Assembly (NCBI GenBank): GCA_035222895.1
Contig: JAVYIG010005341.1
Coordinates: 62,001-126,000 of the forward strand
DNA from: Strongylocentrotus droebachiensis
Lineage: Eukaryota; Echinodermata; Echinoidea; Camarodonta; Strongylocentrotidae
DNA length: 64,000 bases
Reading direction: 5' to 3'
The translations under genes and the position numbers were made by a program. This document shows positions 44,976 through 55,838 of this stretch, piece after piece (the stretch's first letter is position 1; each line of letters opens with the position of its first letter). The notes under the pieces are model-generated. The model saw nothing but the letters and a program-made list of their open reading frames with translations, made no database searches and was not told the origin of the DNA.

Positions 44976-47900
44976 CGATTCCAAGGAAAGAAAAGTGTTT
45001 AGGAGCCCGCTGTACGTTGATCTAAACAGGTTTTAAGCCTCGCGGTTCCAATTATTTTAGGGGTATATTTCTACTAAATTTTATCTCAGAACACTACATA
45101 ATTAATTTTATATAACATCAGTTTCAACAAATCGTCACCTAATTTTCCTCTTTTCATAATTTCTATGAAATTACGTATATATCAATACAGGTTTTAAGCC
45201 TGGCAATTCCACGTATTTTAGGAGTTTATCTGTACTAAATTTATCTCAGAACACTCGTTATTTACATAACATCAATTACAACACATCATCACTTTCTTTT
45301 CCTTATTTCATCATCTCTATGATTATTTTAATACTTCGCAGAGGATTGGAGCCCGTCATAGAGTTTCGGAGCCCGCTTTAGCTGTACGTACATTGTCAAT
45401 ACAAGTTTTAAGCCTGGCGATTCCAAGTATTTTAGGGGTATATTATTTTGTACTAAATTTATTTTCAGAACACTGCATAATTTATATAACATCAGGTTCA
45501 ACAAATCGTCACCTCATTTTCCTCTTTTCATCATTTCTATATGATTATTTTAATACTTCGCAGAGGATTGGAGCCCGTCATAGAGTTTCGGAGCCCGCTT
45601 TAGCTGTAATACGGTTTTAAGCTTGGCGATTCCAAGTATTTTAGGGGTATATTTGTACTAAATTTTATCTCAGAACACTACACAATATATATAACATCAG
45701 TTTAAACAAATCGTCACCTCATTTTCCACTTTTCATCAATTTCTATGATTATTTTAATACTTCGCAGAGGATTGGAGCCCGTCATAGAGTTTCGGAGCCC
45801 GCTTTAGCTGTACGTACATTGTCAATACAGCTGTCCCAGGTCGAAATTCCAGTTGATACCAGTTGAAACCAGTAAGGATTTCCAACTGGTATCTACTGGT
45901 TTGAACTGGTCTCAACTGGTCTCAACTGGTCTCAACTGGTACCAGTTGATACCAGTTGATACAATTTGGAAACCAGTAGAAATACCAGTTGACATCTGAG
46001 ACCAGCTGATATTACCAGTTGATTTACCAGTTGAAACCAGTAGATGATTACCAGTTAATTTACCAGTTGAAAACCAGTATGATTACCAGTTGAAAACCAG
46101 TAGATGATCACCAGTTGATTTACCAGTTGAAAACCAGTAGATGATTACCAGTTGATTCCAGTTGAAAACCAGTAGATGATTACCAGTTGAAAACCAGTAG
46201 ATGAGTACCAGTTGAAAACCAGTAGATGATTACCAGTTGATTTACGAGTTGAAAACCAGTAAGATTACCAGTTGATTTACCAGTTGAAAACCAGTAGATA
46301 TATAATTACCAGTTGATTTACCAGTTGAAAACCAGTACGAATACCAGTTGATTTACCAGTTGAAAAACCAGTTCAATGTATCTTATGAATATTCATGATT
46401 TGCATGTTTTCACAGAAAATATAATTATCATGATCTTTCAAGCAAATGTGACAATGCACATAAATTTTGTGATTTACATTTTCTTAGTTAATTATTGACA
46501 AATATATTACACATGTCTGATCATGTTTTTCATCTAATTGAAGACGTAAAATTAGATATATTGATATATGTAATTACTAACCAGAAATAAAGTGTATAAA
46601 TTTATATATATATATGTACGAACAATATATGTCAAATCACCTAATACACATCTGTAATCTACTTCAAATGATCATTGTGATGGGGTAATTGCAAGAGTTA
46701 GTATATGTGGTAAATTTGGTGGCCAGATGATAATAATGATTATTGATTATCAGTTGATTGATTACTGGATAATCATCTGAAAAATCAACTGGTAAATCAA
46801 CTGGTAATTCAACTGGAAATTCAACTGGTAAATCAACTGGTCTCAGTTAGCGTTGTTTCAATTTCCATATTAAAAACCAGTTGAATCTACTGGTTTCAAC
46901 TGGTACCAGTTGACTTACTGGTTTTAACTGGTACCAGTTGCCTACTGGTTTCAACTGGAATTCCGACCTGGGAGGTTTTAAGCCTGGCGATTTCGAGTAC
47001 TTTAGGGATATATTTGAATTAAATTTTATCTCAGAACACTACACAATATATATAACATCAGTTTAAACAAATCGTCACCTCATTTTCCTCTTTTTATCAT
47101 TTTCTATGATTATTTTAATACTTCGCAGAGGATTGGAGCCCGTCATAGAGTTTCGGAGCCCGCTTTAGTTGCGCGTGCATTGTCAATACAGGTTTTAAGC
47201 CTGGCGATTCCAAGTATTTTAGGGGTTTATTCTGTACTCTATTTATCTCACAACACTCGTAATTTATATATCATCAACTACAACACCTTTATATAACATC
47301 AGTACAACACATCGTCACTTTCTTTTCCTTTTTTCATCATCTCTATGATTATTTTAATACTTCGCAGAGGATTGGAGCCCGTCATAGAGTATTGTTTCGG
47401 AGCCCGCTTTAGCTGTACGTACATTGTCAATACAGGTTTTAAGCCTGACGATTTCGAGTATTTTAGGGGTATATTTGAATTAAATTTTATCTCAGAACAC
47501 TACACAATATATATAACATCAGTTTAAACAAATCGTCACCTCATTTTCCTCTTTTTATCATTTTCTATGATTATTTTAATACTTCGCAGAGGATTGGAGC
47601 CCGTCATAGAGTTTCGGAGCCCGCTTTAATTAGTTGTACGTGCATTGTCAATACAGGTTTTAAGCCTGGCGATTCCAAGTATTTTAGGGGTTTATTCTGT
47701 ACTCTATTTATCTCACAACACTCGTAATTTATATATCATCAACTACAACACCTTTATATAACATCAGTACAACACATCGTCACTTTCTTTTCCTTTTTTC
47801 ATCATCTCTATGATTATTTTAATACTTCGCAGAGGATTGGAGCCCGTCATAGAGTTTCGGAGCCCGCTTTAGCTGTAGGCCTATACTTACATTGTCAATA

Positions 47901-48560
47901 CAGGTTTTAAGCTTGGCGATTCCAAGTATTTTAGGGGTATATTAAATTTTGTACTAAATTTTATCTCAGAACACTACACAATATATATAACATCAGTTTA
48001 AACAAATCGTCACCTCTTTTTCCTCTTTTTATCATTTTCTATGATTATTTCAATACTTCGCAGAGGATTGGAGCCCGTCATAGAGTTTCGGAGCCCGCTT
48101 TAGTTGCGCGTGCATTGTCAATACAGGTTTTAAGCCTGGCGATTCCAAGTATTTTAGGGGTTTATTCTGTACTCTATTTATCTCACAACACTCGTAATTT
48201 ATATATCATCAACTACAACACCTTTATATAACATCAGTACAACACATCGTCACTTTCTTTTCCTTTTTTTCATCATCTCTATGATTATTTTAATACTTCG
48301 CAGAGGATTGGAGCCCGTCATAGAGTTTCGGAGCCCGCTTTAGCTGTACGTACATTGTCAATACAGGTTTGGCGATTCCAAGTATTTTAGGGGATTATCT
48401 GAACTCCATTTATCTCACAACACGACATAATACATCAGTTTCAATAAATCTTCACCTCATTTTCTTTTTTTCATCCTCAAGCTCTACGATTATCATTATT
48501 TTTTTTACTTCGATCACAAAGGATGGACTCCCGATATAATAGTGTTTAGGAGCCCGCTTA
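44976..48560 (-). repeat. SatA tandem array 2 (reverse orientation, about 11 units)
   Basis: The same unit as array 1 is read on the minus strand. From 46975 to 48330 types I and II alternate strictly: the anchor 'ttcgcagaggattggagccc' occurs near 47125, 47364, 47587, 47828, 48060 and 48300. This gives a dimer of about 463-473 bp. Left of the CCAGTT insertion (45831-46974) the order is II, I, I. Units at both ends of the array are the most degenerate. Confidence 0.9.
45831..46974. mobile_element. TIR element built of CCAGTT iterons
   Basis: It interrupts a SatA unit between 'cattgtcaatacag' and 'gttttaagcctggcg', which are contiguous in all other units. Ends CCCAGGTCGAAATTCCAG and CTGGAATTCCGACCTGGG are inverted. 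The left ~550 bp is made of CCAGTTGA / ACCAGTAGATGATT iterons (about 35 copies). The right ~220 bp has the same iterons in inverted orientation (TCAACTGG). An AT-rich unique core (46380-46760) separates them. No coding capacity is seen. A possible AG target duplication is too short to be sure. Confidence 0.85.
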
Positions 48561-49055
48561 AGATGCAATGTGATTAATACGAGTTAATATTCATAACAAG
48601 AATAATCGAGAGTAATCTCTAAACTCTAATTATCGTCTGAAACCCCAATTTGAAAATCGTATATTCCCTTCATCATCATCATTATTTATCATTACTTTAA
48701 TAGTTAATAATTGAGAGTATAGGAGCCCGATATATAGCGGCTCAAAGGTTAATAGGGTAAGAGAGAACAAATCTTTCACAAACGGTTCTTCACAGCTAAA
48801 AGACAATTTGAACCCGGGTCCTAGCTTTCCTCCTCCTCAAACTTTGGATACTCTGGTCAACGCACATGAATTGCCTGTCATAGAGTTAGGCATAAGAGAT
48901 GTGCAATTCTATACACAGATCCTATACCGTTACTCTGCTATACATAGGAAAACTTAGCTGCATGGCTGGTCGGGTGCGACGTGCTCGCGCGCTCGCACGC
49001 ACGTAAGCTCATGAATATTAATGAAAGAATCTTGGAGCCCATATAGTGTCGACCT
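48560..49055 (-). repeat. End unit of the SatA mega-repeat, copy 2 (reversed)
   Basis: The reverse complement reads GGTCGACACTATATGGGCTC at 49055 and proceeds through 'caggcaattcatgtgcg', 'caaattgtcttttagctgtg' and 'gattactctcgattattctt' into SatA. It is more diverged from copies 1 and 3 than those are from each other, and it is uninterrupted where copy 3 has the 7.4-kb insertion ('gaagaaccgtttgtgaaag'). Confidence 0.85.
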
Positions 49056-49210
49056 TCTTGGTCGGTGGATTCGGTCTAGTCTAGACTCTTCGCGAGCGGT
49101 TTCATTGGAATTAATCGAGAAATTCCCCTCGCTGCCGTGTAAACAAAGAGATTCGATCATAAACAGTATGTCCTCCGTAGGAGCGTGTAAATAAAAAATA
49201 CGCCCCCAGC
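49056..49210. other. Centre of the giant inverted duplication
   Basis: About 155 bp of non-palindromic spacer lies between two head-to-head GGTCGACACTAT edges. It contains 'cggtctagtctagactcttc'. Nothing coding is supported. Confidence 0.75.
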
Positions 49211-49774
49211 TTGGTCGACACTATGGGCTCCAAGATTCTCTCATTATTATTCATGAGCTGTGCGTGCGAGCGCGCGAGCGCCTGCCCATACAGCTAAGTT
49301 CCTCTATGCCATACTCAATGCTCAGCACAGTTACGAGTATACTCAATGCTACGAGTAAGATCTGTACATCTCTTTGGCAGAACGCCGAACTCTGTGCATA
49401 TAACGCACATGGTTACGAACGTTAGCAGAACGTCTAACTCTATGACAGGCAATTCATTATCAGTATCACACTATCAACATGACAGACAATGAAAGCGGAC
49501 AAAATATACAGTTCCTCAGGTAGACAAAGGAACATCCCTTGACTGCTATTATGTAAAATGTGTAGAACAGGTGAATATGCATGTGACACCTGTTCTACAC
49601 ATTTTTACATAATAGCAGTGAAGGGATGTTCCTTTGTCTACCTAAGGAACTGTATATTTTGTCCGCTTTCATTGTCTGTCATATTCATAGTGTCACCTAT
49701 ATTTAAAGTACCCCAAGTTTGAGTAGGAGGAAAGGACCAAGGGTTCAAATTGTCTTTTAGCTGTGAAGAACAGT
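49211..49774 (+). repeat. End unit of the SatA mega-repeat, copy 3, left part
   Basis: The unit starts GGTCGACACTATGGGCTCC and follows copy 1 closely to 'tagctgtgaagaacagt', where the 7.4-kb insertion begins. The unit resumes at 57216. It holds the MITE at 49479-49682 and lacks the MITE of copy 1. Confidence 0.85.
49479..49682. mobile_element. 204-bp palindromic MITE
   Basis: ATGACAGACAATGAAAGCGG at the left is mirrored by CCGCTTTCATTGTCTGTCAT at the right. The ~90-bp arms are nearly exact, including 'tgctattatgtaaaa' and 'caggtg/cacctg'. Copy 1 of the end unit shows the site without it ('ggcaattcatgtatcaccta'). Confidence 0.9.
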
Positions 49775-50004
49775 AAGTCGTGTGCCCGGCAGAAGGGCGT
49801 AAACGCCTGTGCGCACGAAAAACCGGGATTCGAGAAAATCGCGTTTGAAGATTATGCTCCTTTTTGCACGACACATTCCTCAAGTAATTACTGTCCAAAA
49901 GTTTTCTAAATTTAACCAAATGATAACATATCTATTCAAGAATTATCGACCTAAATATTATAAGAAATGGTGCTAAACTTTTAAAGATATAAGCACTTTT
50001 TCCG

Positions 50005-50155
50005 TTCACGCCCTTCTGCTGGGAACAAATTTACGCTAAATTAGCGGTGTTTTTCTTCCCGGCAGAAGGTTGTAAACGGTGTTTACGCCCTTCTGCCGGG
50101 AAGGAAAACAACAGTTTAGCGTAAATTTGTTCCCAGCAGAAGGGCGTGAACGCGC
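50005..50155. other. Large hairpin of terminal motifs near left end of the transposon
   Basis: 'cacgcccttctgctgggaac' and 'aaatttacgctaaa' are mirrored by 'tttagcgtaaattt' and 'gttcccagcagaagggcgtg'. An inner pair, 'cttcccggcagaagg' and 'ccttctgccgggaag' with 'gtaaac/gtttac', sits at the tip. The whole ~150 bp can fold. It contains four copies of the terminal motif. Confidence 0.85.
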
Positions 50156-50159
50156 TCAG

Positions 50160-52490
50160 CGCGTAGTAATGCAATGGAAGAAATGAACAATACTTAGAAT
50201 TATTAATAAATTAGACTAAAAACTAAGATTATGATAAAGTAGCTTTAAATAAAATATGTTGGATTTTATTCTTCAAAATCTGCATGTCATTCGGTACCAT
50301 AGATCAATGTGAATGCGAACAGAAATAGATAGTTGTTCCCCAAGTATTTATCGAAAATCGTAAGGTCCATATCTTTCCAACAAACTTCCTTTAAATATTC
50401 AATCAAGTAGTTAATTGCCTCTATTTAAAGTATGTTGCCGATCGTTATTTCACACTGTCTTGTTGTGTCTGTTCATGGGGGGGGGGGGGGTGACTGGTTT
50501 AAACCTCCCATACGTTTTTTCTTCTTTTTCTTCCTTAATATTTAGTTGTTGTTTTGTTTTTGTTCCCAACTCTAGTATTCATTTGTTTTTGTGCTAGATT
50601 CACAAAAAAGATAATGGATAAATAAATGTTGTAATGTATTCGTTTAGAGTATCCATTAATTTGTTTAATTATTATACTATTATGTAGTTCTGTGTTAAAT
50701 TTGTGTTTTGTAATAAATGTGATGTTATTTTATGTACCTGTTTATGTAGGGCTTCCTTGGAAAGCAGGCTATTATGCTGCATAGGAGGGCTGGGAGTGTA
50801 TCTCATTTGAGCTTGATATATTAGATTCGAGTGGTCTTTATTTTTAATTAAAATTATAATCATGATTATTATAATTCTTTATTAGTAATAATAATGTTTT
50901 ATTAGTAATAATGTTATATCACTATCATCATCCTCATCGTCAGAAAAATAATTATCACATTATCATCATTATCATCAAGCATATATACACAAATGAAGTA
51001 CAAAAATGACACAAACATGCAATCTCTATTGTTTTTAAAGAAATTGGATATGAATAACTTGCATATTATTCACTTTATTACTTTTTTGATTTCTGGAAAA
51101 TGGGCCAATCACGCAATGTCAACCAATAACCTGAAGCAAATGTCTTATTTTCAAACATTATATCAAAGCAATTTATCATCTATTTTAATCATTGTCTATT
51201 GTTAGATCTGCATTGTGGATTGCATTATTAAATCATTAATTAACACTATTCTATTTTTTCCATTTCTCATTTTTAACTCTTTATTTTCTTTAAAATGAAC
51301 AAATGAAGTAAAGAAATTCTGTAAATCCATTCATTTTAACATTATGATAACTGTTTTCTGTAATGTTTCTGCTCTTATTTACAATTCGTTTTCACCTCAT
51401 GCTTATGGATCACAGTCACCTCATATTCACAAATCAATCTCTCCTAATTTTTCAGGAAAATGTACATGCAAATAGTGTTAGCTTTTAGACGAGTAAACAG
51501 GTGAAACCGTAAAGACAGAAGGAAAATCCTGTTAGATATGCACAAAATGCAAATTTACAAGTCTTGCATAGTCCTTCATTTATGGAAAGGAACATAACCG
51601 GTATGATATTTTCTCATTAGTAAATAGCTCTGACAATTACACTTTTAGATCTTGAGCAAATGTAGATTCAAGGCATGAAACAAACACTCGGTTCTCAAGG
51701 TAGCACTTCTATGAGCTGGATATATTGTTTATGATTTCATAAACACTGAGCTCAATATCCTTACTGGTGTGTCCTAGAATATTTCTACACAATACCTTTA
51801 CATCAACCAGATATGTTTTGTCTCTTTAAACAAATCTTACAAGACTTCCTTCGCTCTTGAAAACAAAGAGAGAAAACAAGTACCCAGTTCTCCACAATTA
51901 TTGATTATCATACATGCATTTCTGCAGAATGGGAAAAAATGAAATATACGGAAGACATTTAAGAAATTTGTCTTCTGTGAATTGAATGACTATTCTTACA
52001 TGAGACATTTATACTCCTGCCTGTTAACATTTCACGAATATTTATAATTCCTCTTCTATTTCATTAACAAAATTTAACTCATACAATAGACAACCTAATC
52101 ATAAGATACTATCAACTTCAGATTTATATTTCAGTAAATATTACTCAAATAAATAATTATGATTCCAAATACTTCACAAGCACCTTGTCAACAAATATAT
52201 TTCATGAACCTGATTATTACATATTGTAGAGTGAAAGTGTGGACTTGTCAAATTATCAATCTTACTCATGAATTTGCACGGTAGTTCAGGTAAAACAAAA
52301 GAGAAGGGTAAGTTGTATTTCCTCTGAACATGACTTCAAAAATTTACTGTAAAGAAAGCAAACAGCGACACTCCCAGGAAACATCTAATTATGTAGCAGT
52401 ACCAATAGCAACAATACCAGCTTCCAAAACCTTCATACATGTAGTTCTCTAGAGGTAATAAATATTTTAGGCCGAATGATTGAAACACAA
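50160..52490. other. AT-rich transposon interior with a LINE 3' tail
   Basis: About 50640-50830 ('tgtagggcttccttggaaag', 'caggctattatgctgcatag') resembles the 3' untranslated end of CR1/L2-type LINEs, plus strand. The rest is AT-rich. The minus-strand AATAAAG at about 52498-52504 could serve as a poly(A) signal for the leftward gene. No further exon is supported. Confidence 0.4.
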
Positions 52491-52898
52491 AAAATTCCTT
52501 TATTGAGGAATTTCTTTTTATCCGTTGCTCCGACAGGACTTAACGATACACACTCCCGTCTATAACATGTACTTAGGACTCAGTCCCTTCACATATTATT
52601 TTGGGGTATTTGTACAACATTCAGGTAAAATCACCTAATTCATATCACATTTGCATCTCTTGAAAGCATGTGCAGACTGTGCCAAGTTAAAGTATTAAAT
52701 ATGATCAAGGTGAAAGTTCAAAGGTCAATGGACTCTCCATTAAACCACTATGTTCTGTCAATAATTAACTACAACTTTGAGGTAGTATAACCATATTCGT
52801 ACTACTTGAATATCTTTTGAATGCCCTTTTCAAGTGGGAATATAATGGATGAAAGGTCAAAGGTCCTTGATCACTCTTTTAAAACCTGCATTTTATAC

Positions 52899-54071
52899 TA
52901 TAGGTTTTCCCGGCCAATTTCGTCAAAGCAGCGATCAATTTCACTAACGTGCATTCATGTTCGAGCAAATTTTCTCCACTCGTTGCTCCCCTGTTTCATT
53001 TTTAAACTTTTTGCATTCAATTTCGTTTCGAGTCACCGAATTTCCGAAACAAGCACATTCAAATTAACGTTTGGTTCAGTCAATTTGGAAATGCGTTAGC
53101 GTCATTCAATTTCACCAAAGTTGAGTGGGAGGTCAATTTTTGGGTGAATTGCGGTTTCATTTTCGTCTATGGGCAACCTCTTTCGCAATCGGGTCATTCA
53201 AATTAAAACTAGACCTCATAATTATTGTATGAGGCTCGATGTTTATTCGGATATTCACTTTTTCATGTTCATTTGTTTATTCTTTTTCTCTATGATCTTT
53301 TCTGACATGACTTCACATTATACAATCTTCTTATTTGTCTGATATATTTATATTGCATTCAATATTTTCTCTTTCTGTCGATCTTTATTTTTGATGAAAC
53401 ATTTCTTTATACAGTCATGTCTTCATATCTTTCATTATAAATGAGGTTATTTATTTAATTTTTTTTTTTATCAATCTGGATTGAGTAGGTAATCTTTCTT
53501 TCTTTTCATTTTACATCTTTTTCTTTATTCATCATTGTATTTTGTTTCCATCATGTCCATGTCTAAAGCTCAACTCTACCACTGTCCAGGATCTGTGTAT
53601 AATTATATAGCTTGTTCTTAGAAGAGAAGTCACAAATTGTGCACCTTCTCTGGGGACAGTTACCTGTGTAATGACAGATATCTGCTAACGAATACGCATA
53701 ATCATTCCTACAAATAAACTTAGCATTAAATTATTCAAACAGAAGTATATTAAGTGACGAATTAACATCAAATGAAAAGCAATGCACAAAGGTCACATAT
53801 GGATGCCTAATCACGAAATTGAATGCTCGAATACCTACCACCGTCTGTCCGGCACGAATTTGAATGCTCTTTGCATGCTTTTCTAAATTGAATGCTCGTT
53901 TTGCACGTCTCCGTGACAAGAGTATGAAATCGCATGCTACTAAATCAAATTGAACGACGCAATTAGCTTTTTGAATGTTGATCTACATAGTCATTCAATT
54001 TCGCACGAACTTGAATGAACGTAACGTTAATTCGGATGCTTAGTTTACGAAGTTGGGCGGGAAAACCTATA
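52899..54071. mobile_element. TIR element with CATTCAA / GAATG iterons
   Basis: TATAGGTTTTCCCGGCCAA at the left is mirrored by TTGGGCGGGAAAACCTATA at the right. Left-arm words CATTCAA, TTTCG and TTCGAG recur as TTGAATG, CGAAA and GAATGCTCG in the right arm, about a dozen in all. The core (53210-53700) is AT-rich and unique. No protein is encoded. TA at both borders could be the target duplication. It lies inside the 7.44-kb transposon. Confidence 0.75.
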
Positions 54072-54101
54072 TTAGCCTACAAGAATCCTGTCATGGATCA
54101 C

Positions 54102-54223
54102 CTATCTTGCTTCCATCAAGTGCATTTCCATTTCACAACTGGTAGGCACAGATCTGTTTAATCTTCTGGATATTCTACTGCCATTTCCGAGGCTGGGCAG
54201 CCCTTTATCCTTGCCTTGCTCTT
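54102..54223 (-). other. Possible downstream exon of the transposon gene
   Basis: A good acceptor (TTTTTTTACAG) is followed by a frame reading EQGKDKGLPSLGNGSR and CEMEMHLMEAR, then TAG. The phase does not match an open path from the upstream candidate exons, so it may be untranslated or a relic. Confidence 0.3.
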
Positions 54224-54874
54224 CTGTAAAAAAACCCACAAAAGACACATGGTATACGTAAAACAGTTAGCACGCATCTTATTTTGACCGTCTATAACTG
54301 ACTTGTACAGTGTACTAATCTTTCTTTACAATCTATCATTACATCCATTTTTACTGTATGCATATCCAAGTGATTATAATTAGCCTTTTTCAGTACGTAC
54401 ATTCTAAATTTTCTTCAGATAATTTCATTTATACCTGACATCTAACATTCATTTAATATTTTACCTGATGCTCAAAGTCGAGGTAACAACTTACCCAGTA
54501 GTGATATCTAGGCCCTGTCTTACAAAGAGTTGCAATTGATCCAAATCAATCATAAATACTGCTTATGTGTTCATTAAAACAAATTGTATCATTCAGAAAT
54601 TTTTATTTAGCTCAAGCGTTCACTGAAATGTTCCTCTTATTGTTCTGCTTCTATTAAAACCAACTTAACATCAGGGTGGACTTCCCCTTTATGATATTTT
54701 CATGTTCATGTTAAACACATATTCCCCTTTAATGGTTTATTTCAAGAAACAAAGAAAACATTATTTTCCTCATCAAACTTAACAGCGGCATTTTACATCA
54801 CTGCTCTGATGGTTATTTTTTATCTTATTTGTGGCTTTAAAAAATAGAAATAGAAATAGAAATAACATGTGTAC

Positions 54875-54991
54875 CTCGTCATAATCAAGCTCCATTGGCT
54901 TTTCATTGCAAAGATGAGATTATGTGACAATGGTAACAGCAGTGTAAAGCTGAGATGAGCTGCCAGGAGAAACTGCTCTGCTGGTGTTAAC
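54875..54991 (-). other. Possible downstream exon of the transposon gene
   Basis: GATAG acceptor and GTACAC donor bracket 117 bases. One frame is open (LTPAEQFLLAAHLSFTLLL) but joins neither neighbour cleanly. It could be 3' untranslated. Confidence 0.3.
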
Positions 54992-55223
54992 CTATCGAAC
55001 CAAACATACATTAGATATTTATATCATAAGTCTCAATAATCCCTGTGATATGTAATTTCTGTTTTTCTTTTTTAATCTCTATGTTATGACATTAAATAGG
55101 TTACTGTGGATAAAGAAATAGAAAAATTAACTAATAAAAAATTAAGTTTATACAGCTGATTACATTTTTAAGACAAGTGAAGCATTTTGTTCAAATTTTG
55201 AGATTGCAAAGATTCAAAATTAC

Positions 55224-55339
55224 CAGAAATCCATCTATATTGATGAGGGTGTCACTGGGAACTCCGGTGATGTTCATCTTCAGGGAAGTGTTGGGCTAGG
55301 AGTACTTGCAACATCTGAATACAGTGATAGCTGGCTGAT
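55224..55339 (-). CDS. Transposon gene, candidate last coding exon
   Basis: The acceptor CTTTTTTCCAG opens a 116-bp exon; the donor is GTAATT. Entered in the phase set by the exon at 55610-55838, it adds SASYHCIQMLQVLLAQHF and PEDEHHRSSQ, then a TGA at 55252-55254. All three frames contain a stop, so translation ends in this exon whichever frame is used. The short amphipathic helix has no recognised relative. Confidence 0.45.
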
Positions 55340-55609
55340 CTGGAAAAAAGAAATAAAAACACAACGTATTACAAATATAATCAGTTTTTTCAAAAATTGT
55401 CATTGTTTATTTGTGTGTTCTTTTTTTTCTGGAATAGTAAGAGGGTTTTGTTCTATCAGAATAAAGGAATAAAATATAACACCTATTGAACATATAAAAC
55501 TCATTTTTTCAGCATATTAATCATTTACAAAGTCACATCTAGGGACTAAATAGATGTTTTTTTTAAAGTTTTTTTAATACCAATCTTTAAAAAAAATTAA
55601 AGAAATTAC

Positions 55610-55838
55610 CTGCTCCTTTCCATTTCCTCCTCCTCATCATCATCAGAGGTGGAAGTGGCAACACTGTCATCAATAGTCAACACAACCCCATGCCATGTCA
55701 CCTTCCCCTTGGCATGCTGACTTGAGTTCCCATCTTTGGTCTTGAATTGATCATTGGACTTTATTTCTCCAATGACAACCACATTTTGCTCCCATCTTCC
55801 CATTCGACAAGAATGTCACTTGTTAGGTCCATGTTGAT
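55610..55838 (-). CDS. Transposon gene, main coding exon (small WEDGS-domain protein)
   Basis: The acceptor TTGTCTCACAG opens a 229-bp exon that ends at the donor GTAATT. The first ATG (55830-55832) starts MDLTSDILVEWEDGSK but shifts to a stop within 24 codons. A second ATG at 55803, in another frame, starts MGRWEQNVVVIGEIKS and runs through KGKVTWHGVVLTIDDS to an acidic SDDDEEEE tail. The two frames fit together as one domain if one A of the AAAA run near 55788 is missing. So this copy appears frameshifted, or uses only the downstream start. W-x-D-G...V...I...G-K-V-x-W-x-G-x-V looks like a small Tudor/SH3-like barrel of the kind placed before BEN-type domains in invertebrate proteins; that is pattern resemblance only. 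Confidence 0.55.

Larger units (their letters stand above)
39557..49055 (+). repeat. Left arm of giant inverted duplication
   Basis: Read from left to right, this arm matches the reverse complement of the right arm. 39557-39915 matches 63650-64000. 41085-41900 matches 62830-63650. 42370-42770 matches 62290-62690. 42780-43500 matches 61560-62280. 43545-44130 matches 59800-60395. 44130-45080 matches 58930-59800. The SatA array matches 57480-58960, and 48560-49055 matches 49211-49774 with 57216-57480. Arm-specific differences include 39915-41085 and 42038-42362 (left only) and the CCAGTT element (left only). Substitutions and homopolymer changes are scattered throughout. Confidence 0.9.
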
